Positions 16,352-24,332 of a stretch of DNA of 34,899 nt are shown here, piece by piece; position 1 is the stretch's first letter; each line of letters opens with the position of its first letter. The position numbers and the translations under genes are program-made. A model generated the notes under the pieces. The model saw nothing but the letters and a program-made list of their open reading frames with translations, was not told the DNA's origin and did no database searches. The DNA is from JAPHTQ01 sp050287105 (GTDB lineage: Bacteria > Pseudomonadota > Gammaproteobacteria > Thiohalomonadales > Thiohalomonadaceae). The stretch lies in assembly GCA_050287105.1 (NCBI GenBank), contig JBNKBG010000020.1:1-34899 (forward strand). The letters are read 5' to 3'.

Positions 16352-19300
16352 ATGCGACTGAGCAAGATCAAACTCGCCGGCTTTAAGTCCTTTGTCGATC
16401 CGACAACCATCCCCCTGCCGACCAATCTGACCGGTATTGTCGGCCCTAACGGTTGCGGTAAATCGAACACTATCGATGCGGTACGCTGGGTGATGGGGGA
16501 GAGTTCCGCCAAGAACCTGCGCGGCGACTCCATGACCGACGTTATCTTCAACGGCTCCAATGCGCGCAAGCCGGTGGGTCAGGCCTCGATTGAACTGGTG
16601 TTCGACAACAGCGACGGCTCCCTGGGCGGGGAATACGCCGGCTTCAACGAAATCTCCATCAAGCGTACGGTAACCCGTGACGGCCAGTCGATCTTCCACC
16701 TCAACGGCTCCCGCTGCCGTCGCCGTGACATCACCGACATCTTCCTCGGCACTGGCCTGGGCCCACGTAGCTACGCCATCATCGAGCAGGGCACCATCTC
16801 GCGCATCATTGAGGCGCGTCCCGAAGACCTGCGGGTATTCCTTGAAGAGGCTGCCGGGATTTCCAAATACAAGGAGCGTCGCCGCGAGACCGAAACCCGT
16901 ATTCGTCATACCCGCGACAACATGGACCGCCTCAACGACCTGCGTGAGGAGCTGGACAAACAGCTGGGTCACCTGCAGCGCCAGGCTGCCACTGCCGAAA
17001 AGTACAAGGAACTGAAGAAAGAGGAGCGCGTCTTCAAGGGGCAGCTCCAGGCCCTGCGCTGGCGTGAACTGGACGGCGAGGTCCACCGCCGCGAGCAGCA
17101 ACTTCAGGAGCAGGAGATCGGCCTCGAGGCCCAGGTTGCCCGTCAGCGTAACGCCGAGGCCAACATCGAGAGCCGACGCGAGGCCCATGTGGAGGCCAGC
17201 GATCAGTTCAATACCATCCAGAGTGAGTACTACGGTGTCGGTGCCGACATCGCCCGTCTCGAGCAGACCATCCAGCATGAGCGCGAACGCTATCAGCAGC
17301 AGCGCCAGGACCTGGAACAACTGGAACGTAGCTGGAACGAGGCCCAGTCTCATCAGGACCACGACAAGCGCCGCATCGAAGAGCTGCAAAGTGTCATTAT
17401 CGAACTTGAGCCGCAGCAGCAGGAGGCGAGCGCCGCCGGGGAACTCTCCAGCGCGGCGCTGACCGAGGCGGAAGAGGCGATGCAGGCATGGCAGGCCGAG
17501 TGGGATGCCTTCAACGAGGAGGCCAACGAGCCCTCACAGACCGCTCAGGTTGAACGTGCCCGCCAGCAGCACCTGGAGCAGCAGGCCGACCAGCTGAATA
17601 CCCGCCTCAAGCGCATCGAAGATGAGCAGGCCAACCTTGCCGGTGCCGGCTCCGATGAGGAACTGGCCCTGTTGCGTGAACAGCTGGCCGAAGGGGAACT
17701 GAAAGAGGCCGAGCTCTCCGAACGTCTGCGTAGCTGCATGGAGCAGATTGGCCAGCAGCGTGAAAAGAATCACGACGATGCCCAGCAGCTGGATCAACAG
17801 CGTACCCAACTGCAGAATGCCCGTGGCCGCCACGCCTCTCTTGAGGCGCTGCAACAGGCGGCACTGGGCAAGCGCCAGGGCGCGGTGACCGAATGGCTCG
17901 GTGGTCAGGGGCTTGCCGAGGCCAAGCGTCTGGCCGAAGGGATCAGCGCCGAAGAGGGGTGGGAACGCGCCCTCGAGTGTGTCCTCGGTGAAAATCTGGA
18001 AGCGGTCTGCGTCGACGGCATGGACCCGGTTCTGGGTACCCTGGGTAGTCTGGAGCATGGCACGCTCTCCCTGTTCGATATCAGCAATCAGGTGACCGGC
18101 GCCACTACGGGTAGCGGCGAAACCCTGCTGTCGAAAGTGAGCTCCCCCTGGCCCCTCGACGCCATGCTTGGCGGGATCTATGTCGCCGACGACCTCTCCG
18201 CAGCCATTGCCCTGCACAACCGCCTGGCGCTGCATGAATCGGTGATCACCCGCGACGGTGTCTGGCTCGGCAAGGGCTGGCTGCGTGTCGCCCGCGATGC
18301 GGATGAACACGCCGGTGTGCTGCATCGGGAGCAGGAACTGAAGGAGCTGGGTGAGACCATTGCCACGCTGGAGCAGCAGAGCGATGCCCTGAAACAGCAA
18401 ATGGAGCAGGGGCAGCAGCAACTGCGTGAACGTGAGCAGGAGCGGGAAAACCTGCAGAGCGAGCTCAACGAACTTAATCGTAGCCACTCCGAGAAACAGT
18501 CCCAACTCAGTGCCAAACAGGCCCGTCAGGAGCAGATCGCCACCCGCCGTGAGCGGTTACAGGGTGAGGCTACCGAGATCCGCCAGCAGCTGGACGACAC
18601 CTCGAAGCAGATGGAGAACGCACGCAAAACCCTGCACGAGGCGCTGGATCGGATGGAGACCCTGGCGCAGCAGCGTGAGTTGCTGAGTAGCCGACGTGAC
18701 GCCCTGCGTTCCACCCTGGAACAGATGCGGCAGCAGGCCCGCGAAGCTCAGGCCGTGGCTCAGGAACTGACCGTTAAACTGCAAACCTTCAGGACCGAAC
18801 TGGAGAGTACCCGTCAGGGGCTGGAGCGAATGAACCAGCAACTGGGGCAACTGGCCGAGCGTCGTGAAGAGCTGCTACAGGTGCAGACCGAAGGGGATGC
18901 CCCTATCAGGCTGAAAGAGGCCGAACTGGAGGCGATGCTGGAGCAACGCATGGGCGTGGAGAAGCGCCTGGCCGAGGCACGGCGTCTGGTGGGCGAGATC
19001 GAACACGCCATGCGTGAGCTGGAGAACGAGCGCCACAAGGCAGAGCAGGAGGCGCAAAGCATTCGTAGCGGCATGGAGCAGCAACGCATGGTCTGGCAGG
19101 AGCACAAGGTGCGTCGCCAAACGTTGCAGGAACGGGTTGCCGAGGCCGGTTTCGAGATCGAAACCCTGCTACAGGAGATGCCGGAAGAGGCCGACCCGGC
19201 CCAGTGGGAGAGCCAGCTCGACACCATCGGCCAGCGCATCTCGCGTCTTGGCGCGATCAACCTTGCCGCCATCGACGAGTTCGAGCAGCAGTCCGAGCGC

Positions 19301-19861
19301 AAGAAGTACCTCGATGCACAGAATGCCGACCTGACCGAGTCGCTGGATACGCTGGAGAATGCTATCCGCAAGATCGACCGCGAGACCCGTACCCGCTTCA
19401 AGGAGACCTTCGATCTGGTCAACAAGGGCCTGCAGGAGAAGTTCCCGTTACTGTTCGGTGGCGGCCATGCCTATCTGGAACTGACCGGCGACGATCTGCT
19501 CGATACCGGGGTCACCGTCATGGCCCGTCCACCCGGCAAACGCAACTCCACCATCCACCTGCTCTCGGGTGGGGAGAAGGCGCTCACCGCAGTGGCACTG
19601 GTCTTCTCCATCTTCGAGCTGAACCCCGCACCGTTCTGTATGCTCGACGAGGTGGATGCACCCCTGGATGAGGCCAATGTCGGCCGTTTCTGCAAACTGG
19701 TCGAAGAGATGTCGCGCCGGGTGCAGTTCATCTTCATTACCCACAACAAGACCACCATGGAGCTGGCTACCACCCTGACCGGCGTTACCATGCATGAGGC
19801 CGGCGTTTCCCGAATCGTCGCTGTAGATGTAGACGAGGCGGTGGAACTGGCTGCGGTCTAG
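16352..19861 (+). CDS. smc: Chromosome segregation protein Smc
   Basis: The 1169-residue protein is a full-length Smc. It has an N-terminal ATPase half with Walker A GPNGCGKS (31-38), a first coiled coil (about 165-500), a hinge (about 505-665, around EWLGGQGLAEAKRLAEG and ENLEAVCVDG), and a second long coiled coil rich in Gln and Glu (about 665-1000). The C-terminal ATPase half has LLSGGEKALTA (about 1070-1080) and Walker B CMLDEVDAPLDEANVGRF. Smc dimers with ScpA/ScpB compact and disentangle newly replicated DNA. Presence of Smc implies this organism uses Smc-ScpAB and not MukBEF. The gene leads a smc-zipA arrangement with 17 nt between the stop and the zipA start. Long minus-strand open frames inside it are composition shadows. 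Confidence 0.98.
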   Translation: MRLSKIKLAGFKSFVDPTTIPLPTNLTGIVGPNGCGKSNTIDAVRWVMGESSAKNLRGDSMTDVIFNGSNARKPVGQASIELVFDNSDGSLGGEYAGFNEISIKRTVTRDGQSIFHLNGSRCRRRDITDIFLGTGLGPRSYAIIEQGTISRIIEARPEDLRVFLEEAAGISKYKERRRETETRIRHTRDNMDRLNDLREELDKQLGHLQRQAATAEKYKELKKEERVFKGQLQALRWRELDGEVHRREQQLQEQEIGLEAQVARQRNAEANIESRREAHVEASDQFNTIQSEYYGVGADIARLEQTIQHERERYQQQRQDLEQLERSWNEAQSHQDHDKRRIEELQSVIIELEPQQQEASAAGELSSAALTEAEEAMQAWQAEWDAFNEEANEPSQTAQVERARQQHLEQQADQLNTRLKRIEDEQANLAGAGSDEELALLREQLAEGELKEAELSERLRSCMEQIGQQREKNHDDAQQLDQQRTQLQNARGRHASLEALQQAALGKRQGAVTEWLGGQGLAEAKRLAEGISAEEGWERALECVLGENLEAVCVDGMDPVLGTLGSLEHGTLSLFDISNQVTGATTGSGETLLSKVSSPWPLDAMLGGIYVADDLSAAIALHNRLALHESVITRDGVWLGKGWLRVARDADEHAGVLHREQELKELGETIATLEQQSDALKQQMEQGQQQLREREQERENLQSELNELNRSHSEKQSQLSAKQARQEQIATRRERLQGEATEIRQQLDDTSKQMENARKTLHEALDRMETLAQQRELLSSRRDALRSTLEQMRQQAREAQAVAQELTVKLQTFRTELESTRQGLERMNQQLGQLAERREELLQVQTEGDAPIRLKEAELEAMLEQRMGVEKRLAEARRLVGEIEHAMRELENERHKAEQEAQSIRSGMEQQRMVWQEHKVRRQTLQERVAEAGFEIETLLQEMPEEADPAQWESQLDTIGQRISRLGAINLAAIDEFEQQSERKKYLDAQNADLTESLDTLENAIRKIDRETRTRFKETFDLVNKGLQEKFPLLFGGGHAYLELTGDDLLDTGVTVMARPPGKRNSTIHLLSGGEKALTAVALVFSIFELNPAPFCMLDEVDAPLDEANVGRFCKLVEEMSRRVQFIFITHNKTTMELATTLTGVTMHEAGVSRIVAVDVDEAVELAAV

Positions 19862-19878
19862 GCCTACTATCCAGCAGA

Positions 19879-20619
19879 ATGGATACGCTGCGCATCATAC
19901 TCATCCTCTTTGGTGCACTGCTGGTGGCCGGGATTTACCTGGTCGATCGGCTGCGTCAGCGCAAGGCGGATGAGGCGCGGCGAACCATTGTGGAGCCGCC
20001 GCTTGCCGATGAACTGGGCAATTTTCAGGTCAATGAAAGCGACATCCCCCCCGAAGCATGGCTGGGTATGACCTTCAAGGCGCAACGCCACGGCATTATC
20101 AATGACGACGAACTAAGTGGTCTCAAGGGACTCGGCGACGAAAAGGAAGCTGGCGAACCACCGACAGCAACCACCGCGCCATCTGCGGAGAGTGAAGCCG
20201 AGCCTCAGCAGGACAAAACCAGCGAAGTCATCGTTCTCACCCTGCTAGCGCAAAAGGGCAAACAGATCCGTGGCCCGGTGATGTTGCGTGCACTGAAGGA
20301 TGCCGGATTCTTTTACGGCGACATGGATATCTTTCATTACGTCGAGAGAGAAGGGGATGAACCCCTGTTTAGCGTGGCCAATATTCTTGAGCCGGGTCGT
20401 TTCATCATGAGCGAACTGGCTGAGTTCCAGACCCCCGGTATCGCCATCTTCATGGGGCTACCGACCAGCCAGCCCGGTGGTGAGGCGTTACATATTATGC
20501 TGACCAAAGCGCGCCAGCTTGGGGCTCAACTCAACGCCACCCTCTGCGACGGGCAACGCCAGCCATTGAGTGCCGAGATGCTGGGGTGGCTGGAGAAAAG
20601 AGCGAAGCAGGCTGATTAA
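19879..20619 (+). CDS. zipA: Cell division protein ZipA
   Basis: ZipA anchors FtsZ polymers to the membrane during septum formation. The 246-residue protein has the typical order: an N-terminal membrane anchor (about residues 4-21, LRIILILFGALLVAGIYLV) followed by a basic stretch, a charged and Pro/Ala-rich linker (35-110), and the FtsZ-binding domain (about 112-242) with VLTLLAQKGKQIRGPVM, FFYGDMDIFHYV and SVANILEPGRF. The linker is short compared with Escherichia coli ZipA. It follows smc by 17 nt and precedes ligA at a distance of about 1 kb, an order common in gammaproteobacteria, although here a membrane protein and a cold-shock gene intervene. Confidence 0.96.
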   Translation: MDTLRIILILFGALLVAGIYLVDRLRQRKADEARRTIVEPPLADELGNFQVNESDIPPEAWLGMTFKAQRHGIINDDELSGLKGLGDEKEAGEPPTATTAPSAESEAEPQQDKTSEVIVLTLLAQKGKQIRGPVMLRALKDAGFFYGDMDIFHYVEREGDEPLFSVANILEPGRFIMSELAEFQTPGIAIFMGLPTSQPGGEALHIMLTKARQLGAQLNATLCDGQRQPLSAEMLGWLEKRAKQAD

Positions 20620-20676
20620 TTCACGGCAACGCTAAAGCGGTGTCTCTGTGACTCCACAACAAATTGAGTGCAAGTA

Positions 20677-20955
20677 ATGAAAGCGTTACTGAGAAAACTG
20701 TTTTCCCCTGTTCTGAACCTGTTTGAATCGGGTGAGGCAGAGTATGTTTACAAACCTTCGCACCGGAAAATCCTCATTGCCGTTGGCTTGCTGTTTCTTA
20801 TCCTCTCCTCAGGTTCTATCTATGCCTCGATTGTGGCAGCCACCTGGGGAGGTATTGTCCCAATCTCGGTATTCCTGCTGATAGGAATTGTTTGCTGCAT
20901 AGTCGGGTTCCTGGGGAGTGATCATGCCGTGGCAACGATGTGGAAGAGTAAGTAA
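20677..20955 (+). CDS. Small conserved two-helix inner-membrane protein
   Basis: The 92-residue protein begins MKALLRKLFSPVLNLFESG, then EAEYVYKPSHRKILIAVG, followed by two membrane helices (about 31-52 and 60-82) and a short basic tail. Similar short proteins with an initial K-x-L-x-R-K-L-F-S-P motif occur in other gammaproteobacteria, but I know of no function. I chose the ATG at 20677; an in-frame GTG at 20668 is possible. It lies 57 nt after zipA, so it may be read from the smc-zipA transcript. Its composition is slightly lower in GC than zipA. Confidence 0.75.
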   Translation: MKALLRKLFSPVLNLFESGEAEYVYKPSHRKILIAVGLLFLILSSGSIYASIVAATWGGIVPISVFLLIGIVCCIVGFLGSDHAVATMWKSK

Positions 20956-21046
20956 GTATCCTGAAGTAAGGGCGGCCACGCCTTGGCGTTGTAAATGATG
21001 CCGAGCCAGATATCTCAAGAAAAAGGCAATTCTGTCTGATTAGGGC

Positions 21047-21052
21047 TATACT
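21047..21052 (+). promoter_or_regulatory. Possible -10 element with a long leader for the cold-shock gene
   Basis: TATACT at 21047-21052 fits a sigma-70 -10 box, but the -35 region (GGCAAT at 21025-21030, spacing 16) is poor. Transcription from here would give a 5' leader of about 165 bases, the kind of long leader that lets cspA-type mRNAs act as temperature-responsive RNAs. The 266-nt gap 20956-21221 holds no gene. Confidence 0.3.
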
Positions 21053-21221
21053 CGCCCGTGATAGGATGCCTCACAGGTTGTAGGGTGTTGTTACAAGTCA
21101 CATTCTGTACGTATGCGCTGCTTTATAGTTTCCTGCCTTTGTAGAAGCCTGTCGCTTTATATTCGAACCGGTGAATTCGATATAACTCTTTTTATTTCAC
21201 CAACAAGATGAGTAACGAATA

Positions 21222-21428
21222 ATGAGTAAAGGTACCGTTAAGTGGTTCAACGCCGATAAAGGCTTTGGTTTTATTACCCCTGAAGATGGCGGCAAAGATC
21301 TGTTTGTACATCATTCTGCAATCCAGGCAGGCGGCGGTTACGCCACCCTGAATGAAGGTCAGACCGTTGAGTTTGAAGAAGGCCAGGGCCAGAAAGGTCC
21401 ATGTGCCAACAATGTTCGCGCCCTGTAA
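21222..21428 (+). CDS. Cold-shock protein, CspA family
   Basis: The 68-residue protein is a single cold-shock domain. It has GTVKWFNADKGFGFI (RNP1 KGFGFI) and DLFVHHSAI (RNP2 LFVHH), and the usual acidic loop FEEGQGQKGPCANNV. It binds single-stranded nucleic acid and acts as an RNA chaperone. It is flanked by its own long leader and a strong terminator, so it is a separate transcription unit inserted between the zipA and ligA genes. Csp paralogues are normally multiple per genome, so a gene letter cannot be assigned. Codon choice looks highly expressed, with favoured GGC and CTG codons. Confidence 0.95.
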   Translation: MSKGTVKWFNADKGFGFITPEDGGKDLFVHHSAIQAGGGYATLNEGQTVEFEEGQGQKGPCANNVRAL

Positions 21429-21456
21429 CTAAAGGGTAAGCACATTGCAGGTTAGA

Positions 21457-21488
21457 GGGGGCGGGGTGTTATCACTCCGCCCCCTTTT
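21457..21488 (+). terminator. Rho-independent terminator of the cold-shock gene
   Basis: A 12-bp stem forms between GGGGGCGGGGTG (21457-21468) and CACTCCGCCCCC (21473-21484), with a TTAT loop and one G-U pair, followed by TTTT. It starts 28 bases after the stop codon. Confidence 0.93.
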
Positions 21489-21624
21489 CTATTCAGGGCG
21501 CCGGTCAGGAAAGCGGGCAAGTAAGCGATATTCACTCACATTGGGCACCAGAGCCATCCTGTCTTTGTGTCTGCCCATGGTAGAATTCGGCATAACCATT
21601 TGTTATCCGATAGTCAGGCGTTAA

Positions 21625-23655
21625 ATGAGCAACGAGTCGAACATCCCTGCCAGAACTGCCCAGCGTGCCGTGGAGCTACGTAAGCAGCTCGCCCACCACA
21701 ATTACCAATACTACGTACTCGATAACCCCGAGATACCGGATATCGAGTACGACCGACTGTTCCGTGAACTGCAACAGCTAGAGGCTGACCATCCCGAACT
21801 GGTAACCCCCGATTCACCCACCCAGCGGGTCGGTGGTGCACCGCTTAAAGGGTTCGATGAGGTGCGTCATGCTATCCCTATGCTCTCGCTGGGCAACGTC
21901 TTCTCCGAGGAGGAGTTGACCGATTTCGACCGTCGGGTGCGTGAGGGACTGGGTCTCAATGATGTGACCTATTGTGCCGAACCCAAGCTGGATGGTCTGG
22001 CGATCTCTATCCGTTATGAAGAGGGTGTGCTGGTGCGCGCTGCCACTCGCGGCGATGGTACGACTGGTGAGGATGTGACCCAGAATGTGCGCACCATCGA
22101 TGCGGTGCCGCTCAAGCTCTACGGCGATGACTACCCGAAAGTGCTGGAGGTGCGAGGTGAGGTCTATATGCCTCGCGACGGTTTCGCTCAGCTCAACGAA
22201 CGCCAGCGTGAGAAGGGCGATAAGACCTTTGCCAACCCGCGCAATGCAGCCGCCGGATCGCTGCGCCAACTCGATTCACGCATTACCGCCGAGCGACCTC
22301 TTACCATGTATTGCTATGGCGTTGGTGTGGTGGAGGGGGCTGATTTGCCCACTACCCATAGCGCCATCCTGGAAAGACTGAAGGATTGGGGTCTGCGGGT
22401 CAGCCCTGAGATCCGGGTAGTAAAGGGGATGCGCGGCTGTCTCGATTACTACCAGCAGATCGGTGAGCGTCGTGACAGTCTGCCCTACGATATCGACGGT
22501 GTGGTCTATAAAGTGGACAGCCTGGCGCAGCAGGATGAACTCGGCTTTGTCTCCCGTGCACCGCGCTGGGCTACCGCACACAAGTTTCCAGCGCAGGAGG
22601 AGATGACGATCCTCAATGACGTGGATTGGCAGGTAGGCCGCACCGGTGCGTTGACTCCGGTGGCACGGCTGGAGCCGGTGCATGTGGGCGGAGTGATGGT
22701 GAGCAATGCCACCCTGCACAACCCGGACGAGATCAGACGCAAAGATGTGCACATTGGCGATACGGTAATCGTGCGCCGCGCCGGGGATGTGATCCCCGAG
22801 GTGGTGAGTGTGGTGCTGGCGAAGCGTCCGGCCAATGCCCCCAGCGTGGTCACACCAGGCCGTTGTCCGGTCTGCGATTCTGAGGTGGTGCAGGACGAGG
22901 GTGAAGCGGTGCCGCGTTGCAGCGGCGGTCTCTACTGCTCGGCCCAACGCAAAAATGCGATCAAGCACTTCGCCTCGCGCCGCGCGCTGGATATTGAAGG
23001 GCTGGGCGACAAGCTGGTGGAGCAACTGGTGGATGAAGGGTTGATCCACGACGTGGCGGATCTCTTCACGCTGACGGCGGCACAACTGACCGGAATGGAG
23101 CGGATGGGCGACAAGTCCGCCGCCAATCTGGTGGCCGCGCTGGAGAAGAGTCGCAGCACCACCCTGGAGCGCTTTCTCTACGCCCTCGGTATCCGCGAGG
23201 TGGGGGAGAGCACGGCGCGCACCCTGGCTAACCACTTTGGTAACCTGGAGTCGGTGGAGCAGGCGGAGGAGGCACAACTGCTGGAAGTGGCGGATGTGGG
23301 TCCTATCGTGGCGCACCATATCCATACCTTTTTCCGTCAACCGCATAACATGGAAGTGATCGAAAAGTTGCGCAAGGCGGGGATCCATTGGCCTGACATT
23401 GAGGTGGTGGAGAAAGGCGAGCAGCCGCTGGCGGGGCAGACCTTTGTCCTGACAGGAACACTGAACAGTCTGTCCCGTGACGAGGCCAAGGCCAAATTGC
23501 TGGCACTGGGTGCCAAGGTGGCGGGCAGCGTGTCGAAGAAGACCAGTGTGGTGGTGGCCGGTGCAGAGGCTGGTTCGAAACTGGCCAAAGCCGAAGAATT
23601 AGGTGTTGAAGTGTGGGATGAGGTGAGGCTGCTTCGGCTGCTTGACCAGGCGTAA
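21625..23655 (+). CDS. ligA: NAD-dependent DNA ligase LigA
   Basis: The 676-residue protein has all LigA domains: Ia (HHNYQYYVLDNPEIPDIEYD), the adenylation domain with the lysine nucleophile K121 in AEPKLDGLA and TRGDGTTGEDVT, and the OB fold (APRWATAHKFPA to GDVIPEVV). A four-cysteine zinc finger follows at about 412-440 (CPVCDSEV and CSGGLYC), then helix-hairpin-helix repeats (LDIEGLGDKLVEQL, GIREVGESTARTLA) and a C-terminal BRCT domain (about 600-676). It seals nicks during replication and repair using NAD+. The length is normal for the family (about 670). It follows the smc-zipA genes as in many gammaproteobacteria but has its own 136-nt upstream gap after the cold-shock terminator. Confidence 0.98.
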   Translation: MSNESNIPARTAQRAVELRKQLAHHNYQYYVLDNPEIPDIEYDRLFRELQQLEADHPELVTPDSPTQRVGGAPLKGFDEVRHAIPMLSLGNVFSEEELTDFDRRVREGLGLNDVTYCAEPKLDGLAISIRYEEGVLVRAATRGDGTTGEDVTQNVRTIDAVPLKLYGDDYPKVLEVRGEVYMPRDGFAQLNERQREKGDKTFANPRNAAAGSLRQLDSRITAERPLTMYCYGVGVVEGADLPTTHSAILERLKDWGLRVSPEIRVVKGMRGCLDYYQQIGERRDSLPYDIDGVVYKVDSLAQQDELGFVSRAPRWATAHKFPAQEEMTILNDVDWQVGRTGALTPVARLEPVHVGGVMVSNATLHNPDEIRRKDVHIGDTVIVRRAGDVIPEVVSVVLAKRPANAPSVVTPGRCPVCDSEVVQDEGEAVPRCSGGLYCSAQRKNAIKHFASRRALDIEGLGDKLVEQLVDEGLIHDVADLFTLTAAQLTGMERMGDKSAANLVAALEKSRSTTLERFLYALGIREVGESTARTLANHFGNLESVEQAEEAQLLEVADVGPIVAHHIHTFFRQPHNMEVIEKLRKAGIHWPDIEVVEKGEQPLAGQTFVLTGTLNSLSRDEAKAKLLALGAKVAGSVSKKTSVVVAGAEAGSKLAKAEELGVEVWDEVRLLRLLDQA

Positions 23656-23674
23656 GGATGTGCGAACTCTGGCA

Positions 23675-23692
23675 CATTTTGCCGGTAAAATG
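23675..23692. promoter_or_regulatory. Near-palindrome upstream of the envelope-machine operon
   Basis: CATTTTGCCGGTAAAATG is an 18-base imperfect palindrome (arms CATTTT/AAAATG around a CCGG-containing core), located 127 bases upstream of the first gene of the cluster and 19 bases after the ligA stop. It could be an operator or a weak hairpin; without a T-tract it is not a standard terminator. Confidence 0.35.
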
Positions 23693-23723
23693 CTCTATAT
23701 GGCCCTGAAATAGCCGCATTGAG

Positions 23724-23736
23724 GTGCAGATTGCAC
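23724..23736. promoter_or_regulatory. Perfect inverted repeat upstream of the envelope-machine operon
   Basis: GTGCA-GAT-TGCAC is a perfect 5+3+5 palindrome in the 163-nt gap before the cluster, about 80 bases upstream of the first start codon. This position suits an operator, but no regulator or promoter hexamers can be assigned. Confidence 0.35.
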
Positions 23737-23818
23737 AGGAAGTGTGCCGAAATCGAAGTTTTCGACTCACGGAATGTGGTCTGATGTGTCCAGTTGTTCT
23801 AAGTGCAAGGTTTTTACT

Positions 23819-24331
23819 ATGTCACGACTGTTGTATGGCTTATTAGTGATTGCACTTCTATTTACCGTCTCTGCGGAGTCGGCGGAAGTGTCCCGGGAGC
23901 AGATTAAGGGTATCGACGAGCAGGTTCAGGAGATTAAGAAGGATGTCCTCTCAATCTCCACCGAACTACAGTTGCTCGAAGAGAAACTGCTCTACCCCTC
24001 CAATACGCAGGTCTCCCTCTTCGTCTCCCTTACTGGTAAGGATGGTTTCCGTCTCGACTCGGTTGAGGTGATGCTTGACGGCAAACTGGTCGCCAGCCAC
24101 ATCTACTCCTTCAAGGAACTGGAAGCCCTGCAGGCGGGCGGAATGCAGCGCATCTACACCGGCAACGCAAAGAGCGGTGAACATCAGCTCAAGGTAGGTA
24201 TGTTGGGTAAGGACTCCGGCGGCAAACAACAAAAACAGACCGCGGATTATCAATTTAAAAAAGGGATAGGGCCGGGACTGGTGGAGATCACTCTGTCCGG
24301 TGGTAGCGGAATCGAATTTAAAGATTGGTGA
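23819..24331 (+). CDS. Secreted coiled-coil protein of unknown function, first gene of the envelope-machine cluster
   Basis: The 170-residue product has a clear signal peptide (MSRLLYGLLVIALLFTVSAESA) and is therefore periplasmic. A short coiled coil follows (about 28-62, IDEQVQEIKKDVLSISTELQ), and then a beta-rich domain with SLFVSLTGKDGFRLDSVEVML, IYSFKELEALQAGGMQRIYTG and GEHQLKVGM (shown as short segments). I recognise the pattern as a conserved partner of TPR/ExbBD clusters but know no biochemical role. The ATG at 23819 has AAGG upstream and begins the signal peptide; an upstream in-frame start at 23744 would bury it. The next gene begins one base after its stop codon. Confidence 0.8.
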   Translation: MSRLLYGLLVIALLFTVSAESAEVSREQIKGIDEQVQEIKKDVLSISTELQLLEEKLLYPSNTQVSLFVSLTGKDGFRLDSVEVMLDGKLVASHIYSFKELEALQAGGMQRIYTGNAKSGEHQLKVGMLGKDSGGKQQKQTADYQFKKGIGPGLVEITLSGGSGIEFKDW

Positions 24332-24332
24332 C

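Noticed and set aside
16331..17389. 352-residue open frame on the minus strand
   Set aside because: It lies entirely antisense to the conserved ATPase and first coiled-coil region of smc and has the Leu/Val-rich composition expected when GC-rich Glu/Gln/Arg codons are read backwards.
17534..18505. 323-residue minus-strand open frame
   Set aside because: It is antisense to smc coiled coil and hinge; no motifs or ribosome binding site, so a composition shadow.
16352..19861. Smc-like protein as a Wadjet/MksB defence component
   Set aside because: Motifs, length and the smc-zipA-ligA setting are those of housekeeping Smc; no MksE/F or JetD-like genes adjoin it.
22276..23388. 370-residue minus-strand open frame
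   Set aside because: It is antisense to ligA, His/Arg-rich with no recognisable domain; ligA is fully intact in the other direction.
23669..23684. Sigma-54 promoter (TGGCAC with downstream TTTGCC) before the envelope-machine cluster
   Set aside because: The GG and GC doublets are separated by 8 bases and not the required 10.
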